Below, in pieces: positions 57,879 through 64,000 of a stretch of DNA of 64,000 nt. This DNA is from Prosthecobacter sp. SYSU 5D2 (GTDB taxonomy: Bacteria > Verrucomicrobiota > Verrucomicrobiia > Verrucomicrobiales > Verrucomicrobiaceae). The stretch is from contig NZ_JBBYXL010000004.1 of assembly GCF_039655865.1 (NCBI RefSeq), positions 310,001 through 374,000 on the forward strand. Reading direction: 5' to 3'. Numbering within the stretch: the stretch's first letter is position 1; each line of letters begins with the position of its first letter. The notes below the pieces were generated by a model, which made no database searches, was not told the origin of the DNA, and saw only the letters and a list, made by a program, of their open reading frames with translations. The position numbers were made by a program, and so were the translations under genes.

Positions 57879-59369
57879 TCAGGCGGCCCTGCGGGATGCC
57901 CAGACGAGAAGGCCGAGCACAAGCACCAGGCCGGGCATGGTGATGGAGGTGATCCAGAAAATCAGTTCGTTCTGACGGGGGCTGAGCTGAATGCGGTAGC
58001 TGTGCTTAAGCTTCGAAGGAATGCCGCTGACCCGGTCACGGTTGACAATCCAGTTAAGGCTGGCTGCAACAAAATCCCGGTTAACCGCAAGGGCCGTTTT
58101 TTTGTCCAGCAAAGAGGCATTTCCCACCACCACCATGCGGCAGCCGTCCACGCTCAGGCGGACATCCGCCACGATGCCGCGCTCCACAGAAGCGGCCAGA
58201 TAAACAGGCTGCCTGGTATCCTCGTCATCCACCACCGGGAGATCTTCGAGGTAGTTTTTCTCCCCCCAGTAGCGGTCGGTAGCAGCAATCAGAGGGTGCA
58301 CCGTGATGTTTTGGTTTTGCAGATACTCGTCTGAAAAACGCACATCCAGGGACTGGGACTGGCCCGGCAGGCTTACGGTGGAAGAGGAAAGCGGTCCCGT
58401 GATGGTGGATTCATTGTCGAAAATGGCCTGGACAGAGAACTCTTTGCGTGTGCCAGAGCCGGTGCTTTCGGCATAGAGCACACGGTCTTCACGGGGCATC
58501 ACCCCGTTCAACCCCAGAAAAGCATGCAGACGCGAAGTCTCGCCTCCCGGATCCAGCATGACCATCAGGCCCGCACGCCGCCCTTCCCAATAGGCCTTCA
58601 GCATCGCGATTTCGCGCTCGGAAAGATCATAGCGGATGCCTGCCAGAATCAGCCCGTCCGCATCCTCCGGGATCTGGGTGATTTCGGCCAGGTTCAACGG
58701 CAGGAGCTGGAAATTCTGCTGCCGTCCCAGTTCGCCCAGTGCGGCCATGACATCGGTGAGCGCCCCTTCGGTGCGTGAGCCCTTGCCCACCACCAGGTAA
58801 AATTTCCGCTCCCCGCCTTCCACGAGGTTCATCAGCGCGGAGGTCACGGCATCTTCGCCACGAAACTCCTTGATGGCCCGGGTGGTCGCCGTGCCTGTCT
58901 CGCGGATGATCATTTCTTCCTCACGGATAAAGCGGGTGCGGCCGCCAGCCCGGATAACGATTCCGCTTTGGTCCAGAGGCAGACCGGTTTCCGCCTTCAG
59001 CTCCTCGGCACGCTCCAGGTCCCGCAGAGGATCAATAGACCGGAGCTTGATGCGTCCTTTACCATGAATGCGGTATTCCTCCAGCAGTGCCTGCACATCT
59101 GGGAAGATCTTGGCATCACGGGCGAAGACGTTGGCGATCAGCACATCTTTGGGCAGCTTGCTGACATAGTTCTGGGTCAGCGAGCTGAGCGTGTAACTTT
59201 GCTGCGGGCTCAGGTCCCAGCGCGCGTGGTAGCGGTAGCTGATGCGGTTCACCCCAAAAAAAATGGCCAGCACCAAAAGGACCTGCAAGGCCACGTTCAT
59301 GCCAATGCCCCATCGTTGGGGGATGGAAGCAGCGGCGGGCTTGGGAGTTTCAGGTGTGGGATCGGGCAT
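57879..59369 (-). CDS. GldG-like ABC transporter auxiliary protein
   Basis: 496 residues. It has an N-terminal hydrophobic helix (ALQVLLVLAIFFGVN), a long periplasmic domain and a C-terminal helix (ELIFWITSITMPGLVLVLGLLVWAS). The ABC-2/GldG domain pattern includes YTLSSLTQNYVSKLPKDVLIANVFARDAKIFPDVQALLEEYR (summarised), DADGLILAGIRYDLSEREIAMLKAYWEGRRAGLMVMLDPGGETSRLHAFL (summarised) and GNASLLDKKTALAVNRDFVAASLNWI. GldG interacts with GldF/GldA in gliding-type exporters, whose exact substrate is unsettled outside Bacteroidota. It is 11 bp from the DUF4340 gene and 45 bp from the permease. Confidence 0.9.
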   Translation of the reverse strand: MPDPTPETPKPAAASIPQRWGIGMNVALQVLLVLAIFFGVNRISYRYHARWDLSPQQSYTLSSLTQNYVSKLPKDVLIANVFARDAKIFPDVQALLEEYRIHGKGRIKLRSIDPLRDLERAEELKAETGLPLDQSGIVIRAGGRTRFIREEEMIIRETGTATTRAIKEFRGEDAVTSALMNLVEGGERKFYLVVGKGSRTEGALTDVMAALGELGRQQNFQLLPLNLAEITQIPEDADGLILAGIRYDLSEREIAMLKAYWEGRRAGLMVMLDPGGETSRLHAFLGLNGVMPREDRVLYAESTGSGTRKEFSVQAIFDNESTITGPLSSSTVSLPGQSQSLDVRFSDEYLQNQNITVHPLIAATDRYWGEKNYLEDLPVVDDEDTRQPVYLAASVERGIVADVRLSVDGCRMVVVGNASLLDKKTALAVNRDFVAASLNWIVNRDRVSGIPSKLKHSYRIQLSPRQNELIFWITSITMPGLVLVLGLLVWASRRAA

Positions 59370-59414
59370 CGCGGCGAAGGCAGGAAAAATCAGCTTTGAA
59401 AAGAAACGGCCAGG

Positions 59415-60173
59415 TCAGGACCTCCAGCGGCGATACTCCACCACCTGATGGGTCAGGGCCAGAAAGAGCAGCGCCAGACTGGTGTAATACACCAGCGGAC
59501 GCGTATCAATGAGGCCGCTGGTGAAGGTGCGGATGTGCTCCCGGCTGGCAAAGTAGTTGGTGATGTCCACAAAGGTTTCGTTCACTTGACGGCCAATGAC
59601 ACTGATAAAAAGGCCCACCAGGAAATGCAACAGGCTGGCGGTGAAGGAGATGATGGCGGCGATGATCTGGTTGGATGTCATGGCGGAGGCCAGGCAGCCC
59701 ATGGCCAAATTAAAGAGCCCCATGGCAAACAGAATCAGGTAGCTGCCCTTCATGGCTCCTTCAGGCATCTCAATCTGCCCCACGGTGATCCAGTCCAGGA
59801 TCTGGAAGTTGAGGTAGCTTGGCACCCACAGCACACAGTAAATCACCACCGAGGCGATGTATTTGGCCCAGACCACCTGCCACGCGCGGACCGGGGCGGT
59901 GAAGAGTGTTTCAAAGGTGCCCATCTTTTTCTCCTCGGCAAAGAGGCGCATGGTCAGCAGCGGGAAGACGAAGAAATAGGAGAGCCAGAACCAGATGGCA
60001 TCAAAAGTCCAGGTGACGATGGAACCCTCGCTCGGAGCGCTTTCCAACAGGGAAAGGGCGGCCCGCAGGCAGAAGCCATTCAGCACCATGATCAGCGCCA
60101 GGACAATGTATGCCATGGGCGACACGAAAAAGGCGCGCATTTCTTTTTTGAGCAGGACCCAGAAAATTCTCAT
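59415..60173 (-). CDS. ABC-2 type permease, GldF-like
   Basis: A 252-residue protein with six transmembrane segments, e.g. PMAYIVLALIMVLNGF, FWLSYFFVFPLLTMRLFAEEKK, YIASVVIYCVLWVPSYLNF, LILFAMGLFNLAMGCLASAMTSN, IISFTASLLHFLVGLFISVIG and LLFLALTHQVVEY. The MRLFAEEKKMGTFETLFTAPV segment is the conserved cytoplasmic coupling region of ABC-2 permeases. It works with the ATPase encoded 16 bp upstream (60190-61131) and the GldG-like protein. Confidence 0.92.
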   Translation of the reverse strand: MRIFWVLLKKEMRAFFVSPMAYIVLALIMVLNGFCLRAALSLLESAPSEGSIVTWTFDAIWFWLSYFFVFPLLTMRLFAEEKKMGTFETLFTAPVRAWQVVWAKYIASVVIYCVLWVPSYLNFQILDWITVGQIEMPEGAMKGSYLILFAMGLFNLAMGCLASAMTSNQIIAAIISFTASLLHFLVGLFISVIGRQVNETFVDITNYFASREHIRTFTSGLIDTRPLVYYTSLALLFLALTHQVVEYRRWRS

Positions 60174-60189
60174 CGTGTGTCAGTCAGTA

Positions 60190-61131
60190 TCAGGATTTCA
60201 CCGGTTCAGAGGCGGCCAGCTCCACAAAAACATCTTCCAGGCTGGGCAGTTGCCAGTGCAGCTCCCGCAGCTTCCAGCCTTTGGCGGCTGCCGACTGCAT
60301 CACGGCTTCGCGCACATCATGTCCAGGCTCCACCCGCAGCACTAAGCGCGTCCAGACACCGTCTTTGGATTCCTCCATGACTTTGCGGACCTTGGGGAGG
60401 GCTTCAAAGGCGGAAATGAAGTCCCCCTGCCCTTCCACTTCCACAACAACCTGGGTCAGCGCACGCAGCTTGCGCGTCAGGTTGGCAGGGGTGTCATAGG
60501 CCAGCAGGCGGCCATGATGGATCACCAGGACGCGATCGCAAATCTGCTCCACCTCCTGCATGATATGGGTGGAAAGCAGGATGGTGTGTTTGGGCCGCAG
60601 GCTGGCCAGCAGCTCGCGCACCTGGCGGATCTGCACGGGGTCCAGGCCGCTTGTCGGCTCATCCAGGATGAGCAGCGGTGGCTCATGCAAAAGCGCATCC
60701 GCCAGGGCCACCCGCTGGCGGTAGCCTTTGGAAAGATTGCCAATCAGCCGGCGCCGCACATCCGTCACGGAGCACAGGTCCATGACCTCCCCCACGCGGT
60801 GGCGCATTTGCCGCCCACGCAGCCCTTTCAGCTCCCCACGGAAGCGCAGATACTCTTTCACCTTCATGTCGGTATAAAGAGGGGCCATTTCCGGCATGTA
60901 CCCTACGGAACGCTTCACTTCCAGAGACTCACGAAACACATCAAACCCGTTCACCCGCACACTCCCGGAGGAAGGCGGCAGGTAGCCGGTGAGCACTCTC
61001 ATGGTGGTGGACTTCCCGGCACCGTTGGGGCCCAAGAAACCGACGATCTCACCCGGCTCCACCTCAAAGGAGATGTGGTCCACCGCCATGCGTCCTGCAT
61101 ACTGCTTGGTGAGGTCTTGTACGGAAATCAT
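60190..61131 (-). CDS. ABC transporter ATP-binding protein, GldA-like
   Basis: About 313 residues from the ATG at 61131 (MISVQDLTKQYAGRMAVDHI); the upstream open frame has no family character. Walker A GPNGAGKSTT, Q-loop GYMPEMAPLYTDMKVKEYL, signature LSKGYRQRVALADAL (LSKGY instead of LSGGQ, as in GldA and NatA-like proteins), Walker B LLILDEPTSGLDP and H-loop LLSTHIMQEV are present. The C-terminal ~90 residues form a regulatory domain. It drives the permease at 59415. It diverges from tatA across 188 bp that contains the tatA promoter. Confidence 0.94.
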   Translation of the reverse strand: MISVQDLTKQYAGRMAVDHISFEVEPGEIVGFLGPNGAGKSTTMRVLTGYLPPSSGSVRVNGFDVFRESLEVKRSVGYMPEMAPLYTDMKVKEYLRFRGELKGLRGRQMRHRVGEVMDLCSVTDVRRRLIGNLSKGYRQRVALADALLHEPPLLILDEPTSGLDPVQIRQVRELLASLRPKHTILLSTHIMQEVEQICDRVLVIHHGRLLAYDTPANLTRKLRALTQVVVEVEGQGDFISAFEALPKVRKVMEESKDGVWTRLVLRVEPGHDVREAVMQSAAAKGWKLRELHWQLPSLEDVFVELAASEPVKS

Positions 61132-61281
61132 TATCAAAGAAAAAGAATGCGCGAGAAGATGTTTTTTGAGCGGATTTGAAATAAAGACCACATAACGGAC
61201 GATGACAACACCGGAACGGACTTTCCCCCAAATCGTCCGCCCTCGTGCAACCCGGCCACCCACGTGGAGAAAAGGCCGCCC

Positions 61282-61310
61282 TTGCACCCTGTCCGTTTTA
61301 ACCTTATTAT
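61282..61310 (+). promoter_or_regulatory. Sigma70-type promoter of tatA
   Basis: A -35 TTGCAC (61282-61287) and a -10 TATTAT (61305-61310) are separated by exactly 17 bp. Transcription would start about 61317, only a few bases before the tatA ATG at 61320, so the message may be leaderless. The match is good for a GC-rich genome, but the call is by eye. Confidence 0.65.
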
Positions 61311-61319
61311 CCGACAATC

Positions 61320-61595
61320 ATGAACACTTCCCATCTCTTTGCTGCTTTTGGCCCTCTCGGCACGCCTGAGCTGATCATCATCGCCGTTCTCGTCCTGGTT
61401 CTTTTCGGAGCCAAGAAGCTTCCAACGTTCGCCCGCAGCCTGGGCAAGAGCATGGGGGAATTCAAGAAAGCCCGTGAGGAGTTCGAGCATGAGCTGACCC
61501 GCTCCCAGGAAGAGGCTGAGCGCCCGACCCCTGCTCCGGTCATCCCTGCCACTGCTGAAAAGCGCCAGCCGGTCACTTCCGCCAAAGACATCTAA
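61320..61595 (+). CDS. tatA: Twin-arginine translocase subunit TatA/TatE
   Basis: A 91-residue protein with the TatA pattern: one membrane helix ([20 protein letters not shown], residues ~14-33), the conserved FG-x-K-x-LP hinge (FGAKKLP), then an amphipathic helix ([22 protein letters not shown]) and a Pro-rich tail. TatA forms the translocation pore of the Tat system, which exports folded proteins with RR signals, such as the DUF1501 protein and metallophosphoesterase in this window. TatC is not in the window. TatB is ruled out by the short amphipathic region only tentatively. Confidence 0.93.
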   Translation: MNTSHLFAAFGPLGTPELIIIAVLVLVLFGAKKLPTFARSLGKSMGEFKKAREEFEHELTRSQEEAERPTPAPVIPATAEKRQPVTSAKDI

Positions 61596-61612
61596 TTCCT
61601 GTCGGCTGCCCC

Positions 61613-62569
61613 ATGCACGCCGGTCATGCTTTTTTTCAACGGCGGGGATTCGTCCCCGCCGTTTTCTTTTGCCTGCTGCTTCCCTGGCTGCCTGCCGGGG
61701 CCCAGGAAAGGCCTGAAGCGGTTGTCTTCTGCTCTTACAATGTCAAAAACTGGCTGCTGATGCAGCGCTCCTTTGGTGACAAGGACGCCCCGCCCGCCTC
61801 CAAACCCGAAAAGGAAAAGGCGAAAGTGGTGGAGTTTCTCGCCGACATCCGGCCGGATATCCTGGGATTGTGCGAGATTGGCAGCGTCGCGGACTTGAAG
61901 GAGATCCAGTCGCGCCTTCAATCGGAGGGAATTGACCTGCCGCATCTGGAGCATTGCGCTGGCGCAGATCCCACCCGCAGCCTGGGGCTGCTGTCCCGCT
62001 ACCCGATCATGGGGCGAAATTCTCAAAACAGGCTCTATTACCAGATGGGAGCCGCCTCCTTCCCCATGCAGCGAGGCATCCTGGATGCGACAGTCAGTAT
62101 CACCACGGATTTCCAGGTGCGTTTTCTGGGGGTGCATTTGAAATCCAAACGGGCGATTCCTGAAGCCGACGAAACCCTTATGCGCCGCAATGAAGCGCAT
62201 CTGTTGCGGTTGCACATGGACAGGCTCTTTGTGCAGGAACCCGGAGCCCAGGTCGTCTGCTATGGCGACTTCAACGAGCATCGCAATGAACCCGCCATCA
62301 GTGCCATCATCGGCTCCCGCGCCAGCCCCGGCTACATGACGGACCTGCATCTGCAGGATGCGCACGGGCTGGTTTGGACCCATTTTTGGGATGACGCGGA
62401 TGTTTATGGCAGGCTGGACTACTTATTTGTCAGCCGCAGCCTTCGGCCCCGAGTGGACATGAAAGGCTCCTATATCCATACCGCCGCCGATTTTGACAAA
62501 GCCAGCGACCACCGCCCCATCGTCATGACGATCAAGCCGGGGCGCAACTCTTCACGCGCTCAGCAGTGA
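61613..62569 (+). CDS. Secreted endonuclease/exonuclease/phosphatase (EEP) family protein
   Basis: A 318-residue protein with an N-terminal signal peptide (FVPAVFFCLLLPWLPAGAQ). EEP motifs: FCSYNVKNW (metal Asn), LGLCEIGS (metal Glu), LLSRYPIMGRN, FLGVHLKSK, VCYGDFNEH (GDFN) and KASDHRPIVMTI (SDHxP, catalytic His). The family cleaves DNA/RNA, phosphodiesters or phospholipids; the substrate here is unknown. The first codons overlap an intrinsic terminator (61638-61670), so expression depends on readthrough or a separate promoter. The 3' end overlaps the convergent ribF by 18 bp. Confidence 0.9.
   Translation: MHAGHAFFQRRGFVPAVFFCLLLPWLPAGAQERPEAVVFCSYNVKNWLLMQRSFGDKDAPPASKPEKEKAKVVEFLADIRPDILGLCEIGSVADLKEIQSRLQSEGIDLPHLEHCAGADPTRSLGLLSRYPIMGRNSQNRLYYQMGAASFPMQRGILDATVSITTDFQVRFLGVHLKSKRAIPEADETLMRRNEAHLLRLHMDRLFVQEPGAQVVCYGDFNEHRNEPAISAIIGSRASPGYMTDLHLQDAHGLVWTHFWDDADVYGRLDYLFVSRSLRPRVDMKGSYIHTAADFDKASDHRPIVMTIKPGRNSSRAQQ
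61638..61670 (+). terminator. Rho-independent terminator downstream of tatA, inside the next ORF's signal-peptide codons
   Basis: AACGGCGGGGA (61638-61648) and TCCCCGCCGTT (61653-61663) form a perfect 11-bp stem around a TTCG tetraloop, followed by a T-rich tail TTCTTTT (61664-61670). It lies 43 bp after the tatA stop but 25 bp inside the following coding sequence. Confidence 0.85.
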
Positions 62570-63481
62570 GCGGGCACGGGTCACATCGGTGCGGATCTGG
62601 GTCAGGAGTTCTTCGACACCGCTGAATTTTTTCTCGGGGCGCAGGAAGGTTCCCATACGCACCTCCACGTCCTGGCCGTAGAGGTCCCCTTCCCAGTCAA
62701 AAACATGTATTTCCAGGGCTGGCGCCACGACATCTGACTCCACGGTCGGGCGGATGCCGAGATTGGCGATGCCGGGCCGCCAGTCGTCCGCAATGCGGGC
62801 CTGCACGGCATAGACACCAAAGGGTGGCAGCACCTCCGCCTCGGGGCGGACATTGGCGGTGGGAAAACCGAGCTGGCGGGCGAGCTGGCGGCCTGCGATG
62901 ACCTGGCCCAGCAAGGAGTAGGGCCGGCCCAGCAGGGCTCCGGCACGGACAAGGTCACCGACGGTCACGGCATCGCGGATCAGCGTGCTGCTGACCACCT
63001 CCCCATCCAGGCGGATGGGCGGCACCCCATAGACGGCAAAGTCATGCTGCTGGCCCAGGTCCATGAGGGAGTGAATGTTGCCGCTCCGGTTCTTCCCGAA
63101 ACTCCAGGTGTAGCCGACTGAAATGCACCCGAGCGGGCGGCAGGCAGCCACCAGGGAGCGGACAAATTCTTCGGCCGAGGTCTCCGCCACCTCGCAGGTG
63201 AAGGGACAAAGCAAAGTGCCCGCCACACCCATCTCCGCCAGCAGCCGAGCCCGCAGTTTTTCCCCGCACAGCCGCTTCGGCATCATGTCCGGCCGCAGCA
63301 CGCTGAGGGGATGCGGGTCAAAGCTCATGACCACCGCCTGCCCATGATGCTGCACCGCATGCTCCTGCGCCGCCCGGATGACCTCCTGATGCCCCAGATG
63401 CACGCCATCAAAGACACCAATGGCCAGGGAAACAGGGCCGGGAATCTGGGAAAGCTCGTGGATGGAACGCAATTGCAGCAT
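62552..63481 (-). CDS. ribF: Bifunctional riboflavin kinase / FAD synthetase
   Basis: About 309 residues from the ATG at 63481 (MLQLRSIHELSQIPGPVSLAIG); the longer open frame upstream adds 49 residues without family character. The N-terminal FAD-synthetase domain has GVFDGVHLGHQEVI (HxGH), FDPHPLSVLRP, VGYTWSFGKNRSGN and SSTLIRDAV. The C-terminal riboflavin kinase domain has GRPYSLLGQVIAGRQLARQLG, FPTANV, GVYAVQARI and IANLGIRPT. The enzyme makes FMN from riboflavin and FAD from FMN with ATP. The 3' end overlaps the EEP gene by 18 bp. No FMN riboswitch is visible upstream. Confidence 0.95.
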   Translation of the reverse strand: MLQLRSIHELSQIPGPVSLAIGVFDGVHLGHQEVIRAAQEHAVQHHGQAVVMSFDPHPLSVLRPDMMPKRLCGEKLRARLLAEMGVAGTLLCPFTCEVAETSAEEFVRSLVAACRPLGCISVGYTWSFGKNRSGNIHSLMDLGQQHDFAVYGVPPIRLDGEVVSSTLIRDAVTVGDLVRAGALLGRPYSLLGQVIAGRQLARQLGFPTANVRPEAEVLPPFGVYAVQARIADDWRPGIANLGIRPTVESDVVAPALEIHVFDWEGDLYGQDVEVRMGTFLRPEKKFSGVEELLTQIRTDVTRARSLLSA

Positions 63482-63718
63482 GACGTCCCTTCCATACGCC
63501 CAGGAGATGCGGTTTGGCAAAGGCTGGATGACGGCTACAGCCGGAGAATGTGAGGGCGATGGGGCAAGGCGGCCCGTCGGGGAACGCTGCTTGCAGAGGA
63601 GTCTAACGAAATTTGCATAATGCCACACCCCCTCGGAAAACCTTTATCCATTAGATCATAAATGTTGAACAAATCGGGCAAATAGACGGTCTAAAACAGC
63701 AAGAAAGGAACATCAACC

Positions 63719-64000
63719 ATGAACCCCAATTTGAATCCATCCTCCCCCGGATGGATGCGGAATGCGGAAGATCCGGGGATGGCAGGCGGCGGTGCGGCAA
63801 CACCCGCTCCAGGGCAGCCACGCATCGGCCTGGCACTGTCTGGCGGCGGGGCACGCGGGCTGGCCCATGTCGGCGTTTTGCAAGTTTTGGAGGAGCATCA
63901 AATCCCTCTGGCAGCCGTCGCAGGCACCAGCATGGGAGCCTACGTCGGCGCGCTTCACGCCTCGGGGTTTAACACCCAGGACCTGGAATCGCTGGCGCGC
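63719..64000 (+). CDS. Patatin-like phospholipase (3' end outside window)
   Basis: 94 codons run off the right edge. The ATG at 63719 has a plausible Shine-Dalgarno AAAGGA ~11 bp upstream. Patatin motifs are complete in the visible part: the oxyanion hole [14 protein letters not shown] (residues ~41-54) and the nucleophile elbow GTSMGA (~69-74). Family members hydrolyse acyl esters of phospholipids using a Ser-Asp dyad. The Asp lies beyond the window. The first ~35 residues are Pro/Gly-rich and not conserved, so an internal start is possible. Confidence 0.88.
   Translation, partial: MNPNLNPSSPGWMRNAEDPGMAGGGAATPAPGQPRIGLALSGGGARGLAHVGVLQVLEEHQIPLAAVAGTSMGAYVGALHASGFNTQDLESLAR

Overview
The window is a GC-rich bacterial chromosome segment, densely packed with genes and with no prophage, insertion sequence or CRISPR array. 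The gene set points to a Gram-negative member of Verrucomicrobiota, probably near Prosthecobacter/Verrucomicrobium (inference, not tested by search). The clues are a Tat-exported DUF1501 protein, a sulfatase, LpxI, an HpnD-type squalene/phytoene synthase, large secreted Calx-beta/Ig-fold proteins, a GldA/F/G-DUF4340 ABC cluster and a CAAX-protease of the exosortase-associated type. Few genes have a clear Shine-Dalgarno sequence, so start choices rest mainly on family alignment and signal peptides.

Layout. 1-10.4 kb is entirely minus strand: a truncated zinc-ribbon/proline-rich membrane protein, a CAU-anticodon tRNA, an esterase, a 29-residue lysine-rich protein, a zinc metallopeptidase, DUF1501, a DUF2868-like membrane protein, the helicase loader DciA (DUF721), a proline-rich secreted protein, an HpnD-like synthase and a membrane protein. 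At 10.4-10.6 kb is a phased array of DnaA-box-like sites followed by AT-rich DNA, then dnaA on the plus strand; this is the best candidate for a replication origin or dnaA control region. 12.2-16.1 kb holds an esterase, an enoyl reductase-type MDR enzyme, a metallophosphoesterase and a secreted beta-propeller-like protein. 16.1-29.5 kb holds an ABC-F ATPase, a Dabb protein, threonine aldolase, two giant secreted proteins, an AsmA-like protein and a polytopic membrane protein. 29.6-38.4 kb holds a Rep/UvrD helicase, a GNAT-like protein, a ferritin-like protein, an SGNH hydrolase, an exported ClpP-like protease, a Nudix hydrolase and a thioredoxin-fold protein.

38.4-49.8 kb starts with a GspE/PilB ATPase, FKBP and sulfatase, and then has an envelope-polymer neighbourhood: a PelA-like protein whose deacetylase metal ligands appear lost, a PelB-like TPR protein, a SanA-like protein, an O-antigen-ligase/TPR protein and a CAAX-type membrane protease. 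49.9-64 kb holds a DEAD-box helicase with an RG-rich tail, tRNA-Ala(GGC), a Sel1-repeat protein with a clean terminator, LpxI, a class V aminotransferase, the Gld-type ABC cluster, tatA, a secreted EEP-family nuclease/phosphatase, ribF and the start of a patatin.

The observations I consider most worth checking are: the PelA-like pseudo-enzyme and its 5' hairpin; a hairpin repeat found three times at gene ends, with a compensatory base-pair swap; the DnaA-box array; an identical 17-bp leader at two unlinked secreted-hydrolase genes; and an intrinsic terminator inside the signal-peptide codons of the gene after tatA.
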